Assembly: GCA_905208635.1 (NCBI GenBank)
Contig: CAJLPX010000017.1
Location: 1-43,701 of the forward strand
Length of the DNA stretch: 43,701 nucleotides
Origin: an uncultured Collinsella sp.
GTDB taxonomy: Bacteria; Actinomycetota; Coriobacteriia; Coriobacteriales; Coriobacteriaceae
Reading direction: 5' to 3'
A model generated the notes under the pieces. That model was not told where the DNA came from. It saw nothing but the letters and a program-made list of their open reading frames with translations, and searched no databases. The position numbers were made by a program, and so were the translations under genes. Below, piece after piece: positions 15,530-25,399 of this stretch. Positions within the stretch are counted from its first letter, which is position 1. Every line of letters begins with the position of its first letter.

Positions 15530-16807
15530 TTACATCACAGCGCGCAGCTCAAACCGATCGCCGTTAATGCGGAACTGGCAGTTGCCGTTCATGCGCTCCA
15601 CGGCGAGTTTAATGCTCTTGGTGCCAAAGCCGTGACCGGCGTGCTGAGCCACGGGCGTGCCGTCGACCATGTGCGGCGCGCGGTCAAACGTGTTGGAAAC
15701 TAACAGCAACAGCTGGCCGTCCTCAAGTCGCAGGTCAAGGTCGACGAATCGCTTTCCTTGGGGTGCGGCGCTTGCGGCGGTGATAGCGTTTTCCAAGGCA
15801 TTTGAGAGCACGCTAAACAGGTCGGCGTCACCTACGTGGACGGTTTCGGGTACGGCGGCGCGCAGGTTGGCGGTAATGCCGTTTCTATTGATATCTGAGT
15901 TGAATGACGAAAGCGCGATGTTTACGGTCTCGTTGGCGCAGAAGCGGCGTACGGCGGTGCGGTCGCCGGCTTCGCAGAGCTCATCGATGCGTTTGAGCGC
16001 CTCGTCGGTGTGGCCCTCCTCAATTAAAGTGGCCAGGCCGCGTAGGAAGTGGCGCATATCGTGGCGAAGAATCGACAGCTCGCGCCCAGATTGACGCCAA
16101 GCCTCGAGCTCTTTGATGGCGGCGCTGTCACGGGTTTCGAGCATCCAACGCTCTCGCTCGGCGGTTTCCTTTTCTTCGTATTCGCGCAGGTAAACGGCAA
16201 GAAACATAAGATAGAAGGCACAGAGCGCAAATGCCAAAAACTCAACTGTCACCACCGAGCCCGAGTGGAACAGCGTGGTGTAGACGTTGGTGGCGTAGTC
16301 AAAGATGTAATAGACGAGCGGCAGGATTAAAAGGATGCCCAGCTCGGTGGGGCTTTTAATCGCCAGGCGGGGTCCAATGTCGCCGGCCCAATGCAGCAGG
16401 ACGGCAAAGACGCCGAGCGTGGTAGCGATGCGTGCCAGATAGTACGCGATCTGAGAATCGGTTGCGGCAAATGCGGCGATGCCCATCCAATTGCTGAACT
16501 GGCAGCTCAGATAGGCGCTGGTGACGCCCAACGTCGCGAGTAGCGGACTCAAGTGGTAGCGCGCGCATAGGTAGACGGTAAGCGGCAAGTGCACGACGAG
16601 CGGATAGACCTGACGGGCAAAAAGCTCTCCGCCAACGACATTGGCGATCGAAAAGGCAGCGCCGGTTGCGGCTCCGACCCCCACCAACTCGAGTGAATGG
16701 CGGCCGTTGATCTCGACGCCGCACAGCGCCGCCGAGGCAAAGACGCCAAAGAGCAATGTCGTCGCATGGTGGATTGCCCAAAGTGCCAGTTCTGCCGAGG
16801 AAAGCAT
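15530..16807 (-). CDS. AgrC-like sensor histidine kinase (GHKL family)
   Basis: A 425-residue membrane kinase. The first about 230 residues form six or seven hydrophobic segments, a sensor of the AgrC/ComD layout. They are followed by a short coiled linker, the phospho-acceptor region LRHDMRHFLRGL, and a GHKL ATPase domain with the N-box NALENAITAA and G-box HGFGTKSIKLAVERMNG. It should phosphorylate the LytTR regulator encoded immediately upstream; the regulator's TGA and the kinase ATG overlap as TGATG at 16807. No peptide precursor (AgrD-like) or processing protease (AgrB) is visible nearby, so the signal is unknown. Confidence 0.9.
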   Translation of the reverse strand: MLSSAELALWAIHHATTLLFGVFASAALCGVEINGRHSLELVGVGAATGAAFSIANVVGGELFARQVYPLVVHLPLTVYLCARYHLSPLLATLGVTSAYLSCQFSNWMGIAAFAATDSQIAYYLARIATTLGVFAVLLHWAGDIGPRLAIKSPTELGILLILPLVYYIFDYATNVYTTLFHSGSVVTVEFLAFALCAFYLMFLAVYLREYEEKETAERERWMLETRDSAAIKELEAWRQSGRELSILRHDMRHFLRGLATLIEEGHTDEALKRIDELCEAGDRTAVRRFCANETVNIALSSFNSDINRNGITANLRAAVPETVHVGDADLFSVLSNALENAITAASAAPQGKRFVDLDLRLEDGQLLLLVSNTFDRAPHMVDGTPVAQHAGHGFGTKSIKLAVERMNGNCQFRINGDRFELRAVM

Positions 16808-17529
16808 CAGCGTCTCCCGCTCTCGAACCGCACCGCAAAGTAGGCGTCTTGGAATCCCTGCTTGCAGCTGCGCGCGAGCGGTATACACGCGCCCGAGCGC
16901 ATGACGATGTCCGTGCGATTGAAGTGGTCGATGTTGCGCAAGTTGACCTGGTAGCTACGGTGGCATTTAAAGAAGGTGGCATTTTGCGCCAAACGGTCCT
17001 CGACGCTGCGGAACGACTCGAGTGCCTCGATATCGCGTCCGTCGCGCAGGTGGAAGACCACGTGCTTGTTGCGCGCCTCGGCATATTCGATGTCGGACAG
17101 GCGCAGGGCGTGGTAGCCAAAGGACGTTTTGATCACGAGCTCGTCGGTTGCCGCCGGACGCATGCTCGAAAGCTCGTCGAGCAGTTGCGCCAGGCGCTCG
17201 TAGGCCACGGGCTTGAGCAGATAGTCGAAGGCGCGGACCTCGTAGGACTCCAGGGCGAACTCGGGCGACGAGGTGAGGAACACCAGACGCACGGCGGTGT
17301 CGGCCTGGCGCAATTCGCGTGCGGTGTCCATGCCGTTGACGAGCGGCATGATCATGTCGAGCAGGATGATGTCGGCGCGCGACGCGGCATGGCGCGCCAG
17401 CAGGTCCTCGCCGCGCGTAACGAACGCAACGTCGACCGCCGTGCCCGTTTCGGTCGACCAACGGTCGATCATCCGGTGCAGTCTATCTAGAAAAGCGACG
17501 TCGTCGTCGCAGGCAATAATCTTGAGCAT
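16807..17529 (-). CDS. LytTR-family response regulator
   Basis: A 240-residue response regulator. The receiver domain (about 1-120) has the acidic pocket CDDD at 7-10, the phospho-Asp in IILLDMIMP (D58), and the conserved Lys in YLLKPV. The C-terminal LytTR DNA-binding domain (about 135-235) includes FFKCHRSYQVNLRNI. AAGGGGG lies upstream of ATG 17529. It precedes and overlaps the kinase gene, forming a two-gene operon. LytTR regulators often bind direct repeats upstream of their own promoter; the GC-rich repeat at 17587-17615 is a candidate. Confidence 0.93.
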   Translation of the reverse strand: MLKIIACDDDVAFLDRLHRMIDRWSTETGTAVDVAFVTRGEDLLARHAASRADIILLDMIMPLVNGMDTARELRQADTAVRLVFLTSSPEFALESYEVRAFDYLLKPVAYERLAQLLDELSSMRPAATDELVIKTSFGYHALRLSDIEYAEARNKHVVFHLRDGRDIEALESFRSVEDRLAQNATFFKCHRSYQVNLRNIDHFNRTDIVMRSGACIPLARSCKQGFQDAYFAVRFESGRR

Positions 17530-17586
17530 TCTGAGCCCCCTTAGTAGTTCGATTTTGCCACATTGGGTGCGTGCCGCTTGCGGGGG

Positions 17587-17615
17587 TGCGCACCGTTTGC
17601 GCCCCACGGTGCGCA
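17587..17615. promoter_or_regulatory. Inverted repeat upstream of the LytTR regulator
   Basis: TGCGCACCGT and ACGGTGCGCA form perfect 10-bp arms with a 9-nt loop. Similar TGCG-rich words surround it. It could be an autoregulatory site for the two-component system; that is inference from position. Confidence 0.4.
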
Positions 17616-17737
17616 ACTCGCGCCGAGCGGTATTGCGGTGGCGAAAGATGCCTCCTGCGCTATCGAGAGCCCGGCTATCCTCAGCTTGCCAGTTCGAAAA
17701 TGGACCTGCCGCATGATTGAATCTTTATTTCAACTTT

Positions 17738-17781
17738 ACACCTAGGTTTACAGCTGTCTTGTCAGCTGTAAACCTAGGTGT
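17738..17781. promoter_or_regulatory. Perfect 19-bp palindrome over the nadA promoter, candidate NiaR operator
   Basis: The left arm ACACCTAGGTTTACAGCTG and its exact reverse complement at 17763-17781 flank a 6-nt centre. The palindrome covers the predicted -35 box of nadA. The last gene of the same operon encodes NiaR, a known repressor of NAD synthesis genes, so this is the expected place for its operator. Each arm also contains small palindromes (CCTAGG, CAGCTG), suggesting two nested sites. Confidence 0.75.
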
Positions 17782-17787
17782 CATACT
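17759..17787 (+). promoter_or_regulatory. nadA promoter
   Basis: TTGTCA (17759-17764), 17-bp spacer, CATACT (17782-17787). The -35 lies in the centre of the palindrome, so a bound repressor would block RNA polymerase. Confidence 0.55.
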
Positions 17788-17822
17788 AAAGCCCCAAGAT
17801 TCGCCAAAAGAGAGGGGCCTTG

Positions 17823-18848
17823 ATGGCACAGAGCGCGAACATGGATGCATCGGAGCTTGCACGCGATATCGCGGCCGGCCTAGCATCGGCAACGACGGCA
17901 ACGGAGCGCGCGGCACTGGTGCCCGCAGGGCTCGTCGAGGCCATTCAGCAACTAAAAACCCAACGTGACGCGGTGATCCTGGCGCACTACTATGTGGCGC
18001 CCGAGGTCCAAGCCGTTGCCGATTACGTCGGCGACAGCTTCTACCTGGCAAAGCTCGCCAAGAGCCTGCCGCAGCAGACTATCGTGCTGTGCGGCGTGGA
18101 GTTTATGGGCGAGAGCGCCAAGCTGCTCAACCCCACCAAGACCGTGCTGCTGCCCGAGCCGGGCGCGGACTGTCCCATGGCGCACATGGTCAAGCGCGAG
18201 ACGGTCGACGCGGCGCGCGCCGAGTATGGCGACGACCTAGCTGTCGTCTGCTACGTCAACTCGACGGTCGAGATCAAGAGCTGGAGTGACGTGTGCGTTA
18301 CCAGCTCTAACGCCGTCAAGATCGTGTCCGAGCTGCCGCAGCAGCACATCTTGTTCATTCCCGACCAGAACCTGGGCCGCTTTGTGGCCGAGCAGGTGCC
18401 CCAAAAGCACGTCATTCTCAACAACGGCTACTGCCCGCGTCATCACATCATCACCGTCGAGCAGATCGTCGACGCGCAGGAGGCGCACCCCGACGCGCTC
18501 GTGCTAGCGCACCCCGAGTGCAAGGCCGACGTCCTGGCTGAGGCCGACTACATCGGGTCTACTGCCGGCATCATCAAGTATGCCGAGGAGTCGGACGCGA
18601 GCGAGTTCATCATCGTGACGGTCCGCGGCGTGCTCTACGAACTTGAGCGCCGCTGCCAGGGCACCGGCAAGAAGTTCTACTTCCCTGCGGTGCAGCCCAC
18701 CTGCGTCAACATGGATCTCATCACGCTCGAAAAGCTCGTGCGCTGCCTGGAGACGGGCGAGGGCGAGGTGCGGATTGGCGTGTCGGACGAGGCCGCCGAT
18801 CAGGCCAAGCTCACGCTCGACCGCATGCTCGAGTACGCGGCGCGCTAA
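17823..18848 (+). CDS. nadA: Quinolinate synthase NadA
   Basis: A 341-residue [4Fe-4S] enzyme that condenses iminoaspartate with dihydroxyacetone phosphate to quinolinate. Cluster ligands by analogy with the B. subtilis type are C90 (VLCGVEFMGESAK), C204 (NGYCPRHH) and C294 (QPTCVNMD); the spacing fits that subgroup. The start is ATG 17823, directly after a TTG, with AGAGGGG upstream. It is the first gene of nadA-nadB-nadC-niaR, transcribed from the promoter inside the palindrome. A hairpin lies between it and nadB. Confidence 0.95.
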   Translation: MAQSANMDASELARDIAAGLASATTATERAALVPAGLVEAIQQLKTQRDAVILAHYYVAPEVQAVADYVGDSFYLAKLAKSLPQQTIVLCGVEFMGESAKLLNPTKTVLLPEPGADCPMAHMVKRETVDAARAEYGDDLAVVCYVNSTVEIKSWSDVCVTSSNAVKIVSELPQQHILFIPDQNLGRFVAEQVPQKHVILNNGYCPRHHIITVEQIVDAQEAHPDALVLAHPECKADVLAEADYIGSTAGIIKYAEESDASEFIIVTVRGVLYELERRCQGTGKKFYFPAVQPTCVNMDLITLEKLVRCLETGEGEVRIGVSDEAADQAKLTLDRMLEYAAR

Positions 18849-18851
18849 GCC

Positions 18852-18886
18852 AATGTGACATGAGGGACCATCCCTTATGTCACATT
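18852..18886. repeat. Hairpin between nadA and nadB
   Basis: Arms of 16 nt at 18852-18867 and 18871-18886 pair with one mismatch around a 3-nt loop; the outer part is AATGTGACAT. GGGAC occurs at the centre, as in other hairpins of this window. There is no T-tract, so it is a stability element or an inserted repeat, not a terminator. Confidence 0.65.
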
Positions 18887-18904
18887 ACAAGGGAGAGGAT
18901 TCCT

Positions 18905-20281
18905 GTGGAAACCAAACAATACCCCGATATGGAGTGCGATGTCGTCATTGCCGGTTGCGGCGTGGCGGGCCTGTATGCGGCTCTCAATCTGCCGACGAGC
19001 ACGCGCGTAATCATGCTCTCCAAGGGCGCCGTCGACGAGTGCGATTCGATGCTCGCGCAGGGCGGTATCTGCGTGCTGCCCGAAGGCTCTGACTACGATG
19101 CCTTCTTTGAGGACACCATGCACGCCGGCCATTACGAGAACCGCCGCGAGAGTGTTGACATCATGATTCGCTCGAGCCGTTCGGTCATCAATGACCTGCT
19201 GGCCATGGGCGTGGACTTTGAGCTCAAGGCCGACGGCAGCCTCGACTTTACCCGCGAGGGCGCGCACAGCCGCCCGCGCATCGCCTTCCATGCCGATATT
19301 ACGGGCAAGGAGATTACGACCAAACTGCTCCAGGCTGTCCGCAAGCTGGACAACGTGCAGATTCTCGAACACGTTGCCATGACCGATATCCTGACTGCCG
19401 AGCGCGATGGCGCCACGGCGTGCACCGGCGTCGTCGCCGTTTCCGTGGACGAGGACGATTCAGCTCGCCCCGCCGACGAGCTGACAAATGCCGCTGAGGA
19501 CGTGCATGCCGGCGAGCCCTTTAAGATCCATGCCCGCCATACGCTGTGGGCAACGGGCGGCATCGGCGGCGTATACGACCACTCGACCAACTACCCGCAG
19601 CTCACGGGCGATGCCTGCTATATCGCTCAGGAGCATGGCATTAAGATGGAGCACCTGGACTACGTGCAGATCCATCCCACGGGACTGTTCTCGCCGCAGC
19701 CGGGCCGCACCTTCCTGATCAGCGAGAGCTGCCGCGGCGAAGGCGCGATTTTGCTCAACGCCGCCGGCGAGCGCTTTACCGACGAGCTGCAGCCGCGCGA
19801 TGTTGTCGCCGCCGCTATTCGCGAGCAGATGAAGCAGGACGGCACCGAGCACGAGTGGCTGAGCTTTGCCCCCGTCGAGCGCGACGTGGTGACCGGGCAT
19901 TTTGCCAATATCCGTGCGCGCTGCCTGGAGGACGGGCGCGACATCCTGGACGAGCCCATCCCTGTCACACCCACGCAGCACTACTTTATGGGCGGCGTAT
20001 GGGTCGACAAGGACGGCCGCACCTCGATGCCCGAGCTCTACGCCGCCGGCGAGACGGCTTGCAATGGCGTTCACGGCAAGAACCGTCTTGCATCAAATAG
20101 CTTGCTCGAGGCGCTGGTCTGGGGTCGCCGTGCCGCCTGGCACATGCGTACCGGCGAGTCGCTTGCCGTGGAGCAGGCGGGCGAGCCCGCGCTCGATGGC
20201 CGCCATCGCGCTCTGAGCGCCGATACCCTTGCAATCGATGATTTGGCCCGTGCCGCCGGCGCGCAGGCCGTGGAGGAGTAG
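18905..20281 (+). CDS. nadB: L-aspartate oxidase NadB
   Basis: A 458-residue FAD enzyme oxidising L-aspartate to iminoaspartate for NadA. The N-terminal Rossmann motif is VVIAGCGVAGLYAALNL. Family motifs follow: MLAQGGI, HSRPRI with HADITGKEI, ESCRGEGAILLN and the C-terminal FAD motif GKNRLASNSLLEALVWGRRAA. The start is GTG 18905 with GGGAGAGG upstream; a later ATG lacks a ribosome binding site. The protein ends about 40 residues after the last FAD motif, so the C-terminal three-helix domain of the E. coli enzyme (about 540 residues) is mostly missing. The active-site domains look complete. Confidence 0.94.
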   Translation: METKQYPDMECDVVIAGCGVAGLYAALNLPTSTRVIMLSKGAVDECDSMLAQGGICVLPEGSDYDAFFEDTMHAGHYENRRESVDIMIRSSRSVINDLLAMGVDFELKADGSLDFTREGAHSRPRIAFHADITGKEITTKLLQAVRKLDNVQILEHVAMTDILTAERDGATACTGVVAVSVDEDDSARPADELTNAAEDVHAGEPFKIHARHTLWATGGIGGVYDHSTNYPQLTGDACYIAQEHGIKMEHLDYVQIHPTGLFSPQPGRTFLISESCRGEGAILLNAAGERFTDELQPRDVVAAAIREQMKQDGTEHEWLSFAPVERDVVTGHFANIRARCLEDGRDILDEPIPVTPTQHYFMGGVWVDKDGRTSMPELYAAGETACNGVHGKNRLASNSLLEALVWGRRAAWHMRTGESLAVEQAGEPALDGRHRALSADTLAIDDLARAAGAQAVEE

Positions 20282-20284
20282 ACC

Positions 20285-21145
20285 ATGAATCCCATTACCA
20301 TGAAGCTCGTCGTCGATGATCTGATTCTGCAGGCTCTGCGCGAGGACATTACGTTTGAGGACGTGAGCACGGCGAGCGTGTGCCCCACGGCGCGTCCCGC
20401 TACCGTTGAGCTTATCGCCAAGGCCGACGGTATCATCGCCGGCTTGGATGTGTTTGCCCGCACCTTTGAGCTGCTGGATCCGCAGAGCTCCGTGTTGTTC
20501 GATGTTTCGGATGGCGACGAGGTGCATGCCGGCGACCACGTGGGCCAGGTGCGCGGCGACGCGCGCGTGCTGCTTTCGGGCGAGCGCGTGGCGCTCAACT
20601 ACCTGCAGCGCATGAGCGGCATCGCCACCTACACGCACAACATGGCAGCGGCGCTCGAAGGCACCAAGACCGTGCTTGTCGACACGCGCAAGACCACGCC
20701 GGGCATGCGTGTCTTCGAGAAGGCCGCAGTCGAGATCGGCGGTGGCAGCAACCACCGCTATAACCTGTCGACGGCTGTCATGCTCAAGGACAACCACATC
20801 GACGCCGCCGGTGGCGTGGCGCGCGCGATTGAGATGGCGCGCGCCCATGCGTCGTTTACCACGACGGTCGAGATTGAGTGCGAGAACCTGGATATGGTAC
20901 GCGAGGCCGTGGAGGCCGGTGCCGATATCATCATGCTCGACAACATGACCCACGACGACATGGCTGCAGCGATTGAGCTTATCGCCGGTCGCGCCAAGAC
21001 CGAGTGCTCGGGCAACGTGGACGCCAACAATATCCGCGCGCTCGCCGACCTGGGCGTTGACTTTATTAGCTCGGGGGCGTTGACGCACTCTGCGCCGATT
21101 CTCGACCTCTCGCTCAAGCACCTGCGTCTGCTGGACGGTAAATAA
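20285..21145 (+). CDS. nadC: Nicotinate-nucleotide diphosphorylase (carboxylating) NadC
   Basis: A 286-residue enzyme that joins quinolinate and PRPP to form nicotinate mononucleotide with loss of CO2. Motifs include VLVDTRKTTPGMRVFEKAAVEIGG with basic residues for the phosphates, LKDNHI, VEIECENL, ADIIMLDNM and a C-terminal ISSGALTHSAP loop. It starts 3 bp after nadB, with GGAGGAG at the end of nadB serving as ribosome binding site. Its TAA overlaps the ATG of niaR by one base. Confidence 0.96.
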   Translation: MNPITMKLVVDDLILQALREDITFEDVSTASVCPTARPATVELIAKADGIIAGLDVFARTFELLDPQSSVLFDVSDGDEVHAGDHVGQVRGDARVLLSGERVALNYLQRMSGIATYTHNMAAALEGTKTVLVDTRKTTPGMRVFEKAAVEIGGGSNHRYNLSTAVMLKDNHIDAAGGVARAIEMARAHASFTTTVEIECENLDMVREAVEAGADIIMLDNMTHDDMAAAIELIAGRAKTECSGNVDANNIRALADLGVDFISSGALTHSAPILDLSLKHLRLLDGK

Positions 21146-21690
21146 TGAATGCCCGCGAGCGTCGCCGTTCCATCATGGCCGTGCTCGAGGAAGCCAAAGA
21201 TCCTGTCTCGGGCAGTGCGCTTGCCCGCGAGGTGGGCGTGAGCCGTCAGGTCGTGGTGCAGGACATCGCCCTGCTGCGCGCCGACGGGCACGATATCGTC
21301 GCCACCAATCGCGGCTATGTACTACAGGAGGCCCCCAGCAGCCCCGCCGTGCCCACGCGCTTGGTCAAGGTTCGCCACAGCGTGGAGCAGGCAGGCGATG
21401 AGCTCACGAGTATCGTCGACGCCGGCGGCGCCGTGCTCAACGTGATCGTCAATCACCGCGTGTACGGTAAGATCACGGCCGACCTGGACATTCGCAATCG
21501 TCGCGATGTTGAGCGCTACCTGCACGATATCGAGAGCGGCAAGAGCTTTCCACTATTAACGGTGACGAGCGGCTATCACTTCCATCGCATTGCGGCAGAG
21601 GATGAGCAAACCCTCGACGAGATCGAGGCCATGCTCAAGGAGAAGGGCTACCTTGCCGATTTAATGCCCTACGAGGACGATCTCTCTTAG
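21145..21690 (+). CDS. niaR: NiaR-type transcriptional repressor of NAD synthesis
   Basis: A 181-residue regulator with an N-terminal winged helix (about 1-60, ALAREVGVSRQVVVQDIALLRADG) and a C-terminal 3H domain with conserved His in VRHSVEQAGDEL, NVIVNHRVYG and YHFHRIAAE. In Firmicutes and relatives NiaR (YrxA) represses NAD genes with nicotinate as co-repressor. It is translationally coupled to nadC (TAATG). The palindrome upstream of nadA is the likely operator, giving feedback control of the whole operon including its own gene. Confidence 0.93.
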   Translation: MNARERRRSIMAVLEEAKDPVSGSALAREVGVSRQVVVQDIALLRADGHDIVATNRGYVLQEAPSSPAVPTRLVKVRHSVEQAGDELTSIVDAGGAVLNVIVNHRVYGKITADLDIRNRRDVERYLHDIESGKSFPLLTVTSGYHFHRIAAEDEQTLDEIEAMLKEKGYLADLMPYEDDLS

Positions 21691-21703
21691 CCGACGCTGC
21701 AAA

Positions 21704-21804
21704 CGCTCCTAAGCGGCAATCTGACGTTCAATCGTCGGTCGCGTACCAAAGTACGCTTCCCTCCTCTTTCACGTCACCTTGCTCGCTTAGGGGCGTTTTC
21801 GCTG
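21704..21804. other. Region of overlapping alternative hairpins downstream of niaR
   Basis: Several inverted repeats overlap: an outer pair CTAAGCG/CGCTTAG over about 70 bp, GCGTAC/GTACGC inside it, and CACGTCA/TGACGTG which crosses the outer pair. They cannot all form at once. Read by eye; a decayed terminator or repeat is possible. Confidence 0.3.
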
Positions 21805-21843
21805 ACGTGAGCTCAACCTGCGACGGTGCCAAATTAGTTATCC

Positions 21844-21892
21844 GCACAAAAAAGGAGGCCTCCGCGGCGATGCGGAGGCCTCCTTTTTGTGC
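21844..21892. terminator. Bidirectional terminator between niaR and the ferredoxin
   Basis: A long stem (GGAGGCCTCCGC against GCGGAGGCCTCC) is flanked by A6 and T5 tracts and extended by GCAC/GTGC. It ends the nad operon rightwards and the ferredoxin gene leftwards. Confidence 0.92.
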
Positions 21893-21927
21893 ACGGTGTA
21901 CTTGTGAGTGTGCAAGTGGGGGAGTTG

Positions 21928-22113
21928 TTACTCCTCGACGATCTCGGTGATCGCGCCAGCGGGGCAAGCGTCCTGGCAAGCGCCACAGGCGACGCAGGAG
22001 TCCTCGTCAGCGACGGTAGCAACGTCCTGGAGCTCCAGAACGCCAGCGGGGCAGGAGTCGACGCAAACGCCACAAGCGATGCACTCGTCGGCATCAATTA
22101 CGGGATGAGCCAT
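21928..22113 (-). CDS. 2[4Fe-4S] ferredoxin
   Basis: A 61-residue clostridial-type ferredoxin, a low-potential electron carrier in the cytosol. Two CxxCxxCxxxCP motifs are intact: C11, C14, C17, C21 and C40, C43, C46, C50. The protein is acidic, as usual. The start at ATG 22113 has AGAGGAAA upstream; a longer frame adds no homology. A good promoter lies upstream at 22176-22203. It is monocistronic with a strong terminator. Possible partners in the cell are the hydrogenase served by the hyp genes and other anaerobic oxidoreductases. Confidence 0.95.
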   Translation of the reverse strand: MAHPVIDADECIACGVCVDSCPAGVLELQDVATVADEDSCVACGACQDACPAGAITEIVEE

Positions 22114-22175
22114 GGTGGTTTCCTCTCTGTTGACCGACGCTACAGGCGATGCGCGCCGGTTTGATTCGGGCAAAA

Positions 22176-22203
22176 ACATACCACGGGAGCGACCGTTTGC
22201 AAT
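22176..22203 (-). promoter_or_regulatory. Ferredoxin promoter
   Basis: On the minus strand: TTGCAA (22198-22203), 16-bp spacer, TATGTT (22176-22181), about 60 bp before the ferredoxin start. Confidence 0.6.
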
Positions 22204-22337
22204 ACCCTCTGGCCGGCATCTTCATACCGTTCGCCGAGTATGCCAAGGTTTACTAAAAAACGCGCAGGTGGGGCCGTTGAGCTGCGCAAATGTTAGCTAT
22301 AGGTGACTTGAAATATAGAGCGATTGAGCGTGCTTGT

Positions 22338-22383
22338 GGAAAGCGCATCCCATTATTTGGCCGAAAAACGGGTCGAACTTTCC
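22338..22383. repeat. Fourth copy of the 46-nt palindromic repeat
   Basis: The same length and layout as the three copies at 168-337: GGAAAGCGCATCCC at the left and the reverse complement of GGAAAGTTCGACCC at the right. It lies in the 543-bp gene-free stretch between ferredoxin and dnaK, which otherwise holds only the two promoters. Confidence 0.75.
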
Positions 22384-22520
22384 CCAGGGAAGCCCGGGGC
22401 CGCCATGTGCGCTCCCAAGCCCAAACCTCAGCCATCTCTACATAGATCTCAATAGATTTGCCGAGAACTCATTCAGCGCATCTACCTGCGCATTTAAGAA
22501 CCTAAACTCTCAGCAATAAG

Positions 22521-22555
22521 AAATCTTATATGAATTGACTTAGATTTTGTATATT
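22521..22555 (+). promoter_or_regulatory. dnaK promoter region with a 27-bp motif shared with clpB
   Basis: AAATCTTATAT, six bases, then a segment ending GACTTAGATTT (22521-22547), followed after 2 nt by TATATT. The same 27-bp layout precedes clpB at 31720-31746 with TATAAG 3 nt later. The outer AAATCT/AGATTT ends are inverted. It does not match the Streptomyces HAIR consensus exactly (CTTGAGT-N7-ACTCAAG), but HspR is encoded in this operon and is the natural candidate. Confidence 0.6.
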
Positions 22556-22656
22556 CCGGCCCATAAGGGGATACACTACATCCTGAAAGACAAGCCGAAG
22601 CGCCGCGCGGCAGACCGTCGAGGCGGCGCGAACGCACAAGAGAGAGGGAATTTCTA

Positions 22657-24549
<1,893 letters not shown>

Positions 24550-24551
24550 TC

Positions 24552-25394
24552 ATGTCCGCCCGTAAAGCTCGCACGGAGGCGGCCGCCGCTGGCGCCGCCC
24601 CCGTTGACTCTGAGGAGAAGGACGTGAAGATTCCCGTAGAGACCGTCGACGATACCGAGGCCAACGAGGCCGAGGCCGCCGAGGCTGCCGAGAACCAGGT
24701 AGAGGATTCCAACAAGGAGGCGACGATGACCGAGGACGAGATGGTGGAAGCCGCTATCCGCGCCGGTGAGGAAGCCGCCGACAACGACTTTAAGCTCAAG
24801 TTCGAGCAGGCCCAAAAGGAGCTTGCCGACGTGCGTAACGAGCTCGATGCTGCGGCAGAGGCCCAGAAGGCCGCCGAGGACAAGGCAAAGGACGCCACCG
24901 AGCGTACCGCCCGTCTGCAGGCCGACTGGGAGAACTTCCGTCGCCGCACCGCCAATGAGCGTATCGCCGAGCGCGAGCGCGCGACCGAGAAGCTTGTCAC
25001 CGCGCTGTTGCCGGTGATCGACGATATCGAGCGTGCAATCGACCATGCCCGTAGCCAGGAGCTTTCCGACGACTTTAAGCAGTTCGTCGATGGCGTTGAC
25101 GCGGTACATGCCAAGCTGCTCGATGTGTTTGCGCACGAGGGCGTTGAGCCCATCGACCCCAAGGGCGAGGCGTTCGATCCGCTCGAGCACCAGGCTGTGG
25201 GTCGCGTCGAGGACGCATCGCAGTACGACGAGACCGTCAACGACGTGTACCAGAAGGGCTACCGCATGGCGGACCGCATCCTGCGCTCCGCGATGGTGAC
25301 GGTGACCTACGGTGGCGAGAAGCGCCCCGCACCGGAGCCCGAAGCGGCGCCCGAGGATGCTACGGCCGATACGGCCGAGAGCACCGAGGAGTAA
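24552..25394 (+). CDS. grpE: Nucleotide exchange factor GrpE
   Basis: A 280-residue DnaK cochaperone that releases ADP. A disordered acidic N-terminus (about 1-75) is followed by a long coiled coil (about 80-135), the LQADWENFRRRTANER motif, and a beta-domain ending near residue 255 (AMVTVTYG). The acidic C-tail is unusual in length. The start at 24552 is two bases after dnaK and has a weak ribosome binding site. An internal ATG at 24726 has AAGGAGG five bases before it and would give 222 residues with the whole GrpE domain. Both products may be made. Confidence 0.95.
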   Translation: MSARKARTEAAAAGAAPVDSEEKDVKIPVETVDDTEANEAEAAEAAENQVEDSNKEATMTEDEMVEAAIRAGEEAADNDFKLKFEQAQKELADVRNELDAAAEAQKAAEDKAKDATERTARLQADWENFRRRTANERIAERERATEKLVTALLPVIDDIERAIDHARSQELSDDFKQFVDGVDAVHAKLLDVFAHEGVEPIDPKGEAFDPLEHQAVGRVEDASQYDETVNDVYQKGYRMADRILRSAMVTVTYGGEKRPAPEPEAAPEDATADTAESTEE

Positions 25395-25399
25395 TTGAG

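Noticed and set aside
15456..17822. AgrD-like peptide gene near the AgrC/LytTR pair
   Set aside because: No short frame with a ribosome binding site and a Cys-containing peptide was found in the gaps at 15456-15529 or 17530-17822.
17738..17822. Riboswitch in the nadA leader
   Set aside because: The symmetric palindrome overlaps the promoter itself and NiaR is encoded in the operon, so an operator explains it better; the remaining leader is too short.
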